This document shows, piece after piece, positions 1-11,031 of a stretch of DNA of 64,000 nt. Position numbers and translations under genes: made by a program. The notes below the pieces were generated by a model. It was not told the DNA's origin. It saw only the letters and a list, made by a program, of their open reading frames with translations, and made no database searches. Positions within the stretch are counted from its first letter, which is position 1. Each line of letters starts with the position of its first letter. The stretch comes from Theropithecus gelada (lineage: Eukaryota; Chordata; Mammalia; Primates; Cercopithecidae): assembly GCF_003255815.1 (NCBI RefSeq), contig NC_037669.1, positions 46,648,573 to 46,712,572 of the forward strand. Reading direction: 5' to 3'.

Positions 1-3000
1 TGCTGCCTGTGCCCAGGGCGGAAGCTGACCAGACAAGGGCAGGGCAGGCCGGAGACCCAGCAGAGTGGATCCCAGGTGTGAGGGCAGCAGGGGGTGGAGG
101 AGAGCAAAGGCAGGCAAGGCATTCAGGTGGCATGGCTGCAGAGGCGGCAGGACTGGGGTGCGGCAGGCTGAGCTGGCACTGTCTCTGAGTGACGTTGCTC
201 CGGCTGTCAGGTGGTGCCAGGGAGACAGGACTCAACGCCAGGGAGCATCACCAGTGTGTAGGGCCCCGCACAGCTCAAGCCCAAGGCGGGTTAGTGGGGC
301 TGATTGGCAAGACTGAAACCGACTGAGTGACAGAAGAGGCCAGGTGACTTTGAAGTCTCTGACTTGGGTGTTGGGGGTTCTAAAATAAGGAATGCAGGGA
401 TTGAGGAGGGCAGATGACAAAGTGGGTTTGGGACGTGCTCTCCCTGGTTGGTGTCCAAACACTGGCCTTCCAGTCCTTGACCTTTGGCCATGTCCCCCAC
501 CCAAGGTGCCCTGGCCACACTCAGCCTGTACCATGCCAGCAGGAGGATTTTGGGGTGGAGCCTGGGATCCTCTAACTGCTCTGCTGGTGACCTTGGGTTT
601 CCTGATAGAGCCCTTGAGGAGTCCCCATGCCATCTGGAGCTGAAAGCCCACAGCCTTGACTCAGACTTGGCAGCACAAACTTCCCTTCTCAGATTCTCAG
701 ACTCAGAGCTCAAGGGGTGAGTTGGGGATTAGGCGTGTCCTATTGGCTGGGCGGGTAGCATACTAGCAGCCAGGCAGACAGCTTTGGGAGACTCCCTCTC
801 TAGGAGTCCCGGGTCAGCCTGTGGAAACACACAAGGAGACTCCATGCAGTGTGATGCTAGCGAGGAGGGGTGGGGTGCACTGGGCCTGAGCCCTTGGCCT
901 GAGCGCTTCGGGGAGGGGCCTACTAAGAGGAGGGGTGAGGGGTCACAGGTCAGGCCTGTCCACCATGCTGTTCTGACTCCCTCAGAAGTGTTTGGCTTCC
1001 AAGGCTTTGTCCAACTTCAGATCTCACAGGAATAACTTTCAGCTGTTCATCCCCTTCTCCAGGTGTCACTTTTGGGGGTTAGAGACGCATCCTGGGGTGG
1101 GAAACGGACTCCCAGGTACACAGACACCTGTGGGCTGGATGTTGCCTGAGCCTGTACTAGCTCGCTCTGTCTGGGTAACAAACCACCCCCAGACTTCATA
1201 GCTTAAAACAACGCCCATTTTATGTGGCTCATGATTCTGCTGGGTGGAGCCTACGGCCCAGGCCCATTCATGTCAGCCAACAGACCTGTGACCCCAGATG
1301 GCCTCCTGTGTCCAGCGACCAGCGGCCCCATGGTTTCTTCCAAATGGCCCCTCCTCCTCCAGGCTAGTTCGGGCTCCAGTTTCAGGCTCCCACACAGCCA
1401 GAGAGCCAGCTTCCAGGGGCATGCACTTCCTGATCCTCTGCCTGCAACTCCTTGTTCCTTCATTCCCTGGTAGCCAGTCTGGTCAGACTGCAGTTGGCCT
1501 GAGAGGAGTGAAAAGACCTCTTTGGCCTCTGAGCTCCACAAAACTACCTCCTGCTTTGGGAATGGGGCCAGAATGAGGTTGGCAGTGGCAGTGGAGGGTA
1601 GCAGCAACAGCCCTCTCCCAGGGCCTGTGCAAAGAGGCGTCCAGGGACAGAGGCTGGCAGAGCAGCCTCATGAGATGGCACTGTTACCCACACATCACTG
1701 CATGATTGACTCAGACCAGGAGCTGACAGAGGTTTGAAGGCCAAAGAGCAGAGCTGGGGAGCAAGGCCACAGGTGTGGGAGGTGCGGGGCAGGGGCTGGT
1801 AAGGCTCTCCAGGGGCTCATGCAGAATCCAGGGCCCTTCCTTCAGGTCCCCCACTGCCTCTGGCCCCTGGCTGGCTGAGTCTGCTTACCCCTCTCCCTCC
1901 TCCCCATAGTGTCCTTAGCCCTGGGCCTCCCACACCCCCAATTCCACACATCTGTCCCCAGATCTTGCAGGATTTTCATAAACTTCCACTTGGTCCTAAA
2001 AATAAGACTCACGCCTGACCCTGACCAGTCTGTCCACTTTCCACCTCCATGTCTGGCTCATGGCCCCTGCCTGAGACTCTTGCCTCCTCCTCCTTCGGGC
2101 TCTGTGCGGGAGCTTCTGGTCTCCTTCCACATTCCTCAAGGGTTAAGCACTGTGTGAGTCCTCAGAGCCCTCCTCCTGGGTGCCCACCCAGCCCGGACAC
2201 AGGCCTCCAACCCAAAGGCAACACAGTGTGTGCACAGCCCGCCGGCTTCTCAAGATCAGCCTGATGTGGGCTCCTCTTGGCCACCCCTGGTCCCTGGTAC
2301 AGGCAGGTAGGGAGTCGTTTGGGGACCAGGACTAGTCTCAGATGAGGACAGGGCACCTGTCCTCATGATGATGAGATGTAAGGACCATTACCAGCTTCTT
2401 CAGTGTCTCCGGGCCTGTTGGCATCTGCCTGGAGTCCTGGGTCTTGGCACCTCCTGTAGTGGGTTCAGGCAGGAAGGGAGCCCGGTGCACACAGGAAAAT
2501 CCACAGGCTCTGCAGGCCTGGGGGCCTCAGTTTAAATCCTGACTCTGCCTCCTGTTGGCTGCCAAGAAAGGCCAGCAATTCCCTTAGGCCTGAGCCTCAG
2601 TTTCCTCATTACAGAACAACTAAAGCAGTGTCTAGGATTTATAGGGAACACCAGTGGCCCACTCCACATCCACCCATCTTCTTTTAGAAACAGCTTTTCA
2701 AGTTTTCTGAAGAACCCTCTCCCCAACTCTATCAACGACTCCTGTTCCCCTCTTCCTACCACCTTCACCTCCACACAGGGAGAGGGTTCTAGAGAGCAGA
2801 GCCAGCAGAGGCACACAGCCAAGGGATGGAGAGACTGTGCAAGGTCATTGAGCACCTGGATCCAGCCAGACCTGAAGTTAACATGAGCTAGCAAGTTTCC
2901 TGTTTTGTCTGAACTGGGTTTTTGTCATTTGCAACAGGACTTCTCTGTGAGAGAGCATTGTTCTGGGAAGCAAATGTTCTCCTGTCAGCGCCCAGCTTCC

Positions 3001-3599
3001 CTTTCCTTTGAGCCAAGTTGAGGTGGCAGGTTTGACTCTTCCCAGCCTGGGGAGGGGAACACTGGCTTACACTGACTCTCCCCTCAGGGCAGCTTCAGAA
3101 GCTATCCCAGGCCCAGCTACAGACTCTGCCATAGGGACCACAGGGCAAGACTCAGGAATGGACTTTGTAACTGGAGAGGAGCAGACAGACATGCTGGTGG
3201 CAAAGTCTGAGGCTCTGATAGGGAGGTGGGGGAAGCGTTCTGAGATTTCTTCAACCAGACCAGTTGGAAGTGAGGCACCCACGCACACCTCAACTGGTAA
3301 GCTCCTGTCCATCCTTAGGGGCCCAGCTCCGACTTCCACCCCTCTGTGCCCCCATGCGCACCTACATACCTTTAGGTAGAGGCTGGAGGCTCCTCTGAGT
3401 GAGTCCCTGCAGTCTTCACCTGAGGGGGTAGAGACAAGATCTGGGGGAGCTCCAGTGGATGGGGCTCTACTCCCCAACTCCAGCACCCCTGAAGGACCAG
3501 GGCATGTTCAATTATTTCTATCAGCTTCTCTCTCCCTCATTGTTTTCTGGGGGCTTTGGATTGGGATGAGGGAATGAGCTCCTGACTGTGCACATGACA
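1..3599. other. Intergenic, no gene seen
   Basis: Mixed unique sequence and old repeats. At 1,150-1,480 the AACAAACCACCCCC / CTTAAAACAAC signature marks an interspersed repeat of the same kind as that at 9,481-9,920. A MIR piece lies at 2,508-2,612. No coding potential that I trust. Confidence 0.7.
2508..2612 (+). repeat. MIR fragment
   Basis: GCCTCAGTTTAAATCCTGAC and GAGCCTCAGTTTCCTCATTA match MIR in sense. Confidence 0.6.
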
Positions 3600-3639
3600 T
3601 CGTGCATTCCTCTCCTTGGGTCTCAGTGTCCACCATGCA

Positions 3640-3870
3640 GGATGATTGTGCAAATGTGTGTGCATTGGTGTGAACTGTGTGTCCAAGTATGCAAGTGTGT
3701 GTGTATGGGTCTGTGTGCACATGTCCATCCTGCATGTGTATCCATGTGTGTGCACACATGTGAGTGCATGGTGCGCCAGCACACATGTGCAAGCATGTGC
3801 ATAGGTGTGTGTACCTGTCCATCTGTGTGTGTTCATGTCTGTGCATGTGTACTTGAGTTTGCGCACAGCC
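3640..3870. repeat. Complex (TG)n / TGCATG tract 1
   Basis: Alternating purine-pyrimidine sequence built from TGTGTG, GCATG and TGTCCATC variants. An imperfect microsatellite able to form Z-DNA. The cysteine- and histidine-rich open frames over it are artefacts. Confidence 0.9.
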
Positions 3871-4834
3871 AGCCAGTCATGCTCAGCACCTACGGATGCT
3901 CACGGGCTCTTCCCAGCCTGGATATCAGCCATTTCTCCACTTCCTCAGAGCCAGATCTTTGCCCCTCCCCTACTGGAGACTGTGTGTGTGTCCCCAGGGC
4001 CATCTGTAACACTGCGTGGGAGTGTGAATGTTTGTGTGTTCTCATGTGTACCTACACCTCAGTACCTCCATGTGGCTGTGTGTGGTAGGAGGTCAGGTCT
4101 GAGAGAGAAATTCACGGGTGAGGAGTGTGTCCAGCAGGGTGTGCACCTGGAGGCGGATGCTGCAGGCTCGTGCCCCGGCTGAGTGACCGTTAAGCGGGAG
4201 TATTAATACTCATCCCACCAGTTGCAGGGGCATTCTTGGTGACGACATTGGTTGTATCATTCAGGGTCCAACCAGGAAAATAGCACCCTCGCTTTTGAGC
4301 AGGGAGAGTTGAATGCAAGGGATTGGTCACAAAGGAGATGGAGGAACTAAAAACCCAGATGGGATAGTGTGAGAGATAACTCAGATCAGCAGCCGTAGGA
4401 CCTCCTGCCACCTGGGGCTGCAGAGACAGGGGGAAGAGGCAGGATCACCCAATGGAAGCTGGCACCGCAGGGGCCCTGCACAGGGAAGCTGGGGCCTCTA
4501 AGGAGTCACAGCAGCTGTGAGAGGGCTGCCCATGACAGAGGAGGTGGAAATGCCCTGGCTTCGTTCTGCCCTTAGCCATAGGTAGTGCCTTCCATGGCGG
4601 AAAGCCGGCTGCTGCCGGCCACCCCCTGTGGTAGAGGAGTGGGTCTGAGGAAAAGGCCCAGGAAGGTGTCTTAGTGGGACCATGTGGGCTGTGCTGAGTG
4701 GTGTGTGTGCCTGCATGTGTGCCTATGCTCAGGTGGGCATGTGAGATGTAGCTGGAATGGCAGGTGTGTGCATGTCCCTATGCACCTTTATTCCTTGTGT
4801 CAACAGGACAGCCTACAGAGAATAGTGCCAATAA
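3871..4834. other. Intergenic stretch with probable old repeat
   Basis: At about 4,240-4,420 the TCATTCAGGGTCCAACCAGG and AGGGATTGGTCACA words look like a degraded interspersed repeat, family not identified. Scattered TG-rich tails at 3,980-4,080 and 4,690-4,790. No gene. Confidence 0.5.
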
Positions 4835-5060
4835 TCAAACTGAGCATTTATCAGACCTTTACCATGTGCCAGGTACTGTGCTGAGCCCTTTATAAATACT
4901 TACTTGGTTAAGGTTTCACATGACCTTGTGAAGTAGATACTGCTGTTATCCTCATTTTATAAGTGGGGAAACTGTGGACAGAGTGTGAGTGATTTGCCCA
5001 AGATCACGCAGTCTAAGAGCCAGGGCTGGGCTTGGAGCCACCTGGCTCTAGAGTCCTGTG
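4835..5060 (+). repeat. MIR, nearly full length
   Basis: CATGTGCCAGGTACTGTGCT, TTATCCTCATTTTATAAGTG and TTTGCCCAAGATCACGCAGT occur in the MIR order, in sense. Confidence 0.85.
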
Positions 5061-5569
5061 CCTAGTACCAAACTGTGCCTGCTGTTGGAGTCAGGGCCCT
5101 GCCTGTGTGCCAGGCGGGGCTCTGACACCCAGAGTCTTGCTCTGCTCAGCTCCAGGGACCCAGCTGAGGAGCCAATCCATTCCCCTTGCCTCTCCAGATG
5201 GGAAAGGTGGCCGCTGGCAGAAATGGCTGAAGTTTGTTCCTTCCCACATCATTACTGGCCTGGGGAAGTCCTGTGACCCCAGGTCAGGATCTAAGCCAGG
5301 CACCACCAGCAAGGTGGCTGTGAGCCCTGGAACAACAGTCCAGGTGAGGTGGGAGAAACTGGTCCTGCCTCAGCCTCTCGCTGCACCTCACCCTCCCATG
5401 GCACTGCCACCCCCGCAGGTGCAGATGTGGCCGAGATGCCCAGAGTCAGGTGACTGGGAGGGGAGTAGGAGCACCCAGGAAGGTGCAGAGTGGTCACAGT
5501 GGTGCTGCCACGGGAGGTGAATCACTGAGACCTCCTGGGAGGCCTCATTGGGTGAAATGCATCAGAAGC
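5061..5569. other. Intergenic, unique sequence
   Basis: GC-richer unique sequence between MIR and L1; nothing recognised. Confidence 0.5.
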
Positions 5570-5990
5570 CTTTCAGAGTGTGCAAACTCACAAAAGCAAG
5601 CAAAACAAACCCCACAACATCCCTCTGTTTGCTATTTACAAGAGACATCACCTTAATTATGAGAGCACAAGTTGATTGACAAGAAAGGAATAGAAAAAGT
5701 CCTGCAAACTGTAAGAAAGCTGAAATGGTTGTATTAGTATCAGACTGAGCAGACTGAGACAGGAAGCATTATAGGCAACAAAAGGGGACATTTTAAATAA
5801 CAGAAGGGATAGCTCACAGGAAGACTTAGAACCCCAAAATAAAACATGGGTGCACCTAACAAAGAGCTTCAAAATACAGGAAGCCAAAACTGGCAGAATG
5901 GAAAAAGCAGTAGCCCAGTCCGGAATCATCATTGGAGATTTGGCAATGTCTACACCGTTTGCACAGCAATTCTAACACTAAGAACCAATC
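5570..5990 (+). repeat. Old L1 ORF2-derived fragment
   Basis: AGGGGACATTTTAAATAACA, GCTTCAAAATACAGGAAGCC and ACTGGCAGAATGGAAAAAGC match the region of L1 ORF2 encoding the end of the endonuclease, in sense and heavily diverged. Confidence 0.7.
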
Positions 5991-6658
5991 CTAAGGAAGG
6001 AAGCATGTGTGCAGGTCCTGTGTCCTGGGCGCTCATCCTGATGTCTGCTCACTGCCTCCTCCCTTTGTTCACACATAGCCCTGACGCACCCGCCCTGGAG
6101 CCGGAGCATCCAAGCCTTGAGCCACTCCTGAGCACGTAAGTCTGTTTTCTCATCTGTAAAGTGGGGAAAAGTACAGGCACCATCCCCTAAGGGAGTTGAA
6201 CGCTCATGGAGTTGGGAACATAGGGCAAGTCTGCCCTCCAGGGAGGCCTTGGCTGCTGAGAGCCACTTTACCAACAATCACACCCTAGGGGCCAGGAGCT
6301 TCATCCCTTGCCTGGTGATGGGGTGGGTTGTAAAGGGTGTCTTCACTGGGAGTGACTTGGAAGGGGGTCCCAACTTGGGAGCTAGCCCAGCCCGCCCTCT
6401 GCCCACTGCCCCCTCCCTCATCATGTGGGTGTGGACCCTGGTACCTCCTGAGAACTGCCCTGCAGGTTCATCTCTGAGTCGGCTGCTCAGAGCACACAGG
6501 GAACTAACATCGCTCTCCCCTTTCTATCCTAGGTGCCCTCCAAGCAGTAGTGATACCAGTCTGTTTCCTCATGGGCTTAGGGTCTAGCAGGAAAGGTGGC
6601 ATTTGCCATCAATTGTGGTGAGGCCCCCAAGCTCAGGGCCTTGGAGCTTGGCCTAGGT
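5991..6658. other. Intergenic, unique sequence
   Basis: No gene or recognisable repeat apart from a short MIR-like tail at 6,140-6,180. Confidence 0.5.
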
Positions 6659-6984
6659 CAGTGGTCCCCAGCCTTTTTGGCACAAGGGACCAGTTTTATA
6701 GAAGACAAATTTCGCATGGATGGGGTTGAGGCGGTGATGAATGGTTTCAGTATGAAACTGTTTTCCCTCGGGTTACTGGGCATGAGCTAGATTCTCATAA
6801 GGAATATGCAACCTAGATCCCTCACATGTGCAGTTTACAATAGAGTTTGTACTCCTATGAGAATCTAATGCTGCCTCTGATCTGACAGGAGGCGGAGCTC
6901 AGGGAATGCTCGCCGCCCGCCACCCCTGTTCCTAACAGGTCAGGGACTGGTACTGGTCCACAGCCCGGGAATTGGGAACCCCTG
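6659..6984 (+). mobile_element. hAT-type non-autonomous DNA transposon (MER1-like)
   Basis: Starts CAGTGGTCCCCAGCCTTTTT and ends GGGAACCCCTG, imperfect terminal inverted repeats. Flanked by a diverged 8-bp target duplication, GCCTAGGT (6,651-6,658) and GCCCCGGT (6,985-6,992), the length typical of hAT elements. The interior has ATTCTCATAAGGAATATGCA and its inverted counterpart ATGAGAATCTAATGC. It encodes no transposase. Family name from memory. Confidence 0.75.
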
Positions 6985-7069
6985 GCCCCGGTCATGTGAG
7001 GTTAGAGGGCTGAGCCGGTGCTAGCCAGGTGAAGGGGCTGCTTTGTTCATGCATTTTTCAGGGAGTGGG

Positions 7070-7212
7070 AGTTCTTTTGTTGTTTAGAGCCAGTATCTCA
7101 CTCTGTCATCCAGGCTGGAGTGCACTGGCTTGATCCTAGCTCGCTGCAGTCTTGACCCCCTGCGCTTAAGCAATCCTCTTGTCTCATCCTCCCAAGAAGC
7201 TGGGACTACAAG
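7070..7212 (-). mobile_element. Alu left-monomer (FLAM-like), antisense
   Basis: CACTCTGTCATCCAGGCTGG, GCAATCCTCTTGTCTCATCC and AAGCTGGGACTACAAGTGTG are the reverse strand of a single Alu arm; no second arm follows. Confidence 0.85.
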
Positions 7213-7590
7213 TGTGTGCCACTAGTGTTTATAATAGTGTCAAAATATTGGAAAAAACCTAAATGCCCAACAATAGGGGATGAAATAAAATGTGGTACCT
7301 CCATAAGATAACTCTAAAGCCTCTAAGAATAGGGATACTGAGTGTATTCACATGGCACTCTCTCCACTCCACTTAAAGTAGCATGCACTGTACAAACTCA
7401 TTCTTTAGATGAAAAAAGTCTTACCTATGCATATGTAAAAATATGTAGATGCCCAGAGAAAAAGGTCAAGAGCGTTATACATTAAAATGTTATCATGCTT
7501 TTATCTGGGGATAGGATTATGGATGTTTTGGTTTTTGTTTTATAATTGACTGTATTTTCTGTTTTTCTACATTAATCTGAATTTTGCTTA
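7213..7590 (+). repeat. Old L1 3'-end fragment
   Basis: CTAAATGCCCAACAATAGGG and ATGTGGTACCTCCATAAGAT are L1 3' sequence in sense; ends in an AT-rich 3' UTR-like part with GGATAGGATTATGGATG. Confidence 0.7.
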
Positions 7591-8619
7591 TTACCCCCAG
7601 GCTAGAAGCCTCCTGAATGTAGATGTTGGACATGGTCTTCCACAGTCTGGGCCTGTCCGGTCGTGGCCAGGCAGGGTCCACTCTTCCAACACATCTGGAA
7701 TCTTCACTGGGTGCTACCTGGGCCCAGCTCTTCAGCCCCCAGGCCGAGCCTGGATCTCCTTGAGTAAGGTGCTTTCCCTGCCTGCCAAGCAGGGAGAGGC
7801 AAGGGGATAAACCCTGCGGAGGAGGAGAAGGGGGAGGAGGGACAAGGCAGGAGGCCACTGTGTGCCGGAGGGAGGCCCCTAAAGCCACGGGAGTGGCAGC
7901 CGCAGGAGGGGTCTCCGTTGTTTATTCACCCTTTGTGTTCATATACTGAAGATAGAGCATGAGCAACACAGAGGGAAAAGCCCTGTCCTCTGAGCTTAGA
8001 GATCAGTGGGGGAGACAGACCAGATCAAAAACAGGTTCTATAGGGTGGTACACAATGCAGAAAAAGCAGAGGGGATGGGACAGCCCGAAGCAGGCTGGGA
8101 CAGGGGCTGCGGTTCCCTGCACTCCCCCTCTCCTCTCCCAGGAGAGACACCCACACATAGGTGAGCCACCTCATTGCCCTGGCCCTGGGACCAGCACCGC
8201 CCAAACCGGTTCTCCATAAGGAAAAACACTTCCCCCTCATGTGATATCCTGCCTCATTAAATTTAATGGGCTGGTTATTCCCGCTAAATAAACATCAACT
8301 AATTATGAAAAACGTATTTGCCGAAGTTTGACTATGAAATGGACAAACCAATTACATGGTTATTCAGCCTCAAAACACACTCAGTAATGAAGTGGGGTGC
8401 AGACCAGCAGTGGGAGGGGTGGGGGAGCGCCTGGGAGGCAGAGCTCCCCTCTACCCTTTCCCATGCTGCAGAGCTTGGGGGCCCTCCAAATGTCAGCATG
8501 CTGGACAGAGGCTCAGTGTCGGTCACCCCCTCCTGCACAAGTGACAGAACCCTCGCTGAAAAACTGACTACCGCAACGAATGTGTAGGCTTCAGAAGTCC
8601 AGGAGTGAGCTTCAGGCCA
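7591..8619. other. Intergenic, unique sequence
   Basis: Mostly unique; an AT-rich stretch at 8,240-8,370. No gene recognised. Confidence 0.5.
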
Positions 8620-8800
8620 GCTGCATCTAGAGGCTTAACCACAGTTACTGGGACCTGGGCTTTCTCCTTCCAGCCCAGCTCTTTCTGTCCCCATCATTCT
8701 GTTCTCAGCTTTCCATGGGTCCGAGCTCTGGTGTAGCTTAGCAAGGTCCTCTGCTGAGGGGCTCGCCAGGCCAAGATGAGGTGAGGCACCCCCTGTGTCT
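8620..8800 (+). repeat. Interspersed repeat fragment, copy A
   Basis: 8,710-8,749 and 9,552-9,591 share about 34 of 40 bases (TTTCC[A/G]TGGGTC and GAGCTCTGGTGTAG). Both belong to one dispersed family that I cannot name with certainty. Confidence 0.55.
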
Positions 8801-8939
8801 CCATGAGAGGCTCCAGCAAAGCCCACCTTACAAGGAGAATTTCTCTTTCCCTGAACTTCTGTTTCAGGGTTAAAGGTCAGATAAAAAAACAACAACAACA
8901 AAAACCCTACCGCTAAGAAAGAAATATTAGAAAATCCTC

Positions 8940-10130
8940 CAGGGAGACCAGTAAGCATATGAAAAAAACTGTTCCACATCATCACGACTAACCAGGGAAC
9001 TGCAAACTGAAACCACCAAGAAGTGCTTCTACATCCAAGCAATGGCTGAGGTGAAAGGACAGGCAATACCCAACGTCAGTGAGAAGGAGCAACCCCCGGG
9101 GGCTCACTGCTGCTGTGAGGAGTATGAAAGGATGACAGTTGCTTCGGAAAATGGCTTGGCAGTTCCTTATAAAGTTAAACATCCGCCTACACCGCGATGC
9201 AGCAATCTTACTCCTGAGTTAATACCCAAGAGAATGAATATGTATGTCCTCTAAATAGTACGCACAAGAATGTTCATAGAGCCTTACTCATCACAGCCAC
9301 AAGGTTAAAATAACCCAAGTGCTCATGGAAAGTAGAATGGTTAAGTTGTAGTTTATTCATACGATGAAATACTACAGCATCACGAAAAAGAACACACTCG
9401 AGCTCCCTGTAGCAACATGGATGGATCTCTCAGACATCTCGTGGTGAGAGACAGAGGTAGATACAGAAGAATTCACAGTTGTATTAGCTATCTACTGCCT
9501 CCTAACTAATAACCACAAACTCGCTTGCAGCAATGCATGTCTGTCCCCCACTTTCCGTGGGTCGGAGCTCTGGTGTAGTGCAGCGGGGTCCAAGACTGCC
9601 CTCCAGATGTGGCCAGCCTGGCTTCCTCTCTGCAGCTCAGGCTCCTCATTCAAGTTCACCTGGATATTGGCAGAATTCATTATCTTGCTGGAGGACCGAT
9701 GGGCTGTCTTTTTGCTATCAGCTCAGCTAGAGGCCACCAGCCATCCTCTGCCTGGAGACTTGCTCACAGACCCTCCATTGCCAGCAAAGGGATCTCTTGC
9801 ATGTATAACATAATCATGAGAGGGATGTGCCTTCACATTTGCCTAATCTATTGCTTAGAAGCCAGTCACACGCTTAAGCGGGGGATTATAGAGATGTGAC
9901 TCATGGGGGGCCTGCCATGGTACTGGATGGGTCTGTTTATATGAAGTTCAAAGACAGGCAAAACTAACCTATGGTGAAGGAGTCTGATAGGGGTTCTCTG
10001 AGGGGTGAGAGGTGGGGTCAGAAGAACCTTTGTTTTGTGGAGATTACACATGTATTTGTGTAGAAGTGTAAAGATGCATTCATTGACCTGTGTGCCTAAG
10101 GATTGGGGACTTCATTGTATGTAAAGGAAA
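8940..10130 (+). repeat. L1 3' region interrupted by another repeat
   Basis: 8,940-9,480 is L1 ORF2 3' sequence in sense (CAGTTCCTTATAAAGTTAAA, GTTCATAGAGCCTTACTCAT, CATGGATGGATCTCTCAGAC). The L1 resumes at about 9,925 with TTATATGAAGTTCAAAGACA and CCTATGGTGAAGGAGTCTGA, its 3' UTR. The piece between is a later insertion. Confidence 0.75.
9481..9924 (+). repeat. Repeat nested in the L1, copy B
   Basis: Starts TTGTATTAGCTATCTACTGC and ends near TGCTTAGAAGCCAGTCACAC. Shares its middle with the piece at 8,620-8,800. It splits the L1 cleanly, so it inserted after the L1. Family not named. Confidence 0.6.
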
Positions 10131-10190
10131 TAAGGAGGGAGGGTGAAGGGAAAGGAAAAAGGAAGGAAAGAAGGGAGGAGAGAGAGATCT
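10125..10190 (+). repeat. Purine-rich (GGAA)n-like tract
   Basis: Almost only A and G for about 65 bases (GGAGGGAGGGTGAAGGGAAA and on). Low-complexity. Confidence 0.8.
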
Positions 10191-10867
10191 ATCTAAAAGC
10201 AGCTCTTAGTTTGTATCTTTTTTGCAAACAGAGAGGCAGGATGTCCCTCTGTGTCTGCATGTTGGACACAGTGTATACATCTCTTCATGGACACAGGAGA
10301 CACCCATATCAGTTTTTGCTCTGGTGAGCTGGAGGCAGGTGCTGGAGGGAGGCCGACTTCATTGTATCCTTTTATGCACTTCTTGGATTTTGTTTTACAA
10401 TGAGCATATATTTTAATAATTAACACATCTTTAAAAAAAAAAAAAAAAAAAAGGGCCAGGCAACTTGTAGGGTAAAGGGTACTTGGGGCAGTGGTGGCTG
10501 TGATATCAGAGCAGTTGTCCCCACACCATCCCCACCTTATAGTGTGAAGTTGAGAGGTGAGTACAGCTGTAAGTCAGGGGAGACTGCTAGCATCTGTTCC
10601 AGGTTGGGAAAAATCTCTTATATTTTCCTCCTAGTGGCTGCAGCAAAGGGTCAGATAGGGACACCACACCTGGGAATGCACACAGAGGAAGGTGAAACCA
10701 AGAAATAGATGCCTGGTGACATTATGGGAGCCCCTGGATTCAGTCCTGCCTGAAGCCAGACAGGGAAGCACATGGATGAATGTCCCTTGGGATGAAACAA
10801 AGCTGGGTTTCAGCCAGCTTCTTCTAGTGCTGTCCTGCCCATGGTTTATGTCCGGTGTCTACTCTGA
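10191..10867. other. Intergenic, with poly(A) at 10,431-10,453
   Basis: A 22-base A run closes an AT-rich 3' end, probably the tail of a degraded retroposon. The remainder looks unique. Confidence 0.6.
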
Positions 10868-10879
10868 TTGGCTGTTAAA

Positions 10880-11019
10880 CATACACGTATTTTTCAGTTT
10901 TTAAAGATGGAGTCACACTGTGTTGCCCAGGCTGGAGTCAACCTCCTGGATTCAAGTGATCCTCCCACCTCAGCCTCCCGAGTAGCTGAGACTGCAGTTG
11001 CATGCCACTGCACCTAGCT
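10880..11019 (-). mobile_element. Alu half-element, antisense, with target duplication
   Basis: GTGTTGCCCAGGCTGGAGTC and CCTCAGCCTCCCGAGTAGCT are reverse-strand Alu. It is flanked by a perfect 12-base direct repeat, TTGGCTGTTAAA, at 10,868-10,879 and 11,020-11,031. About 140 bp, so one arm or an internally deleted copy. Confidence 0.9.
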
Positions 11020-11031
11020 TTGGCTGTTAAA

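Noticed and set aside
3588..4088. Cysteine-rich open frame
   Set aside because: Translation of the TG/GCATG repeat tract.
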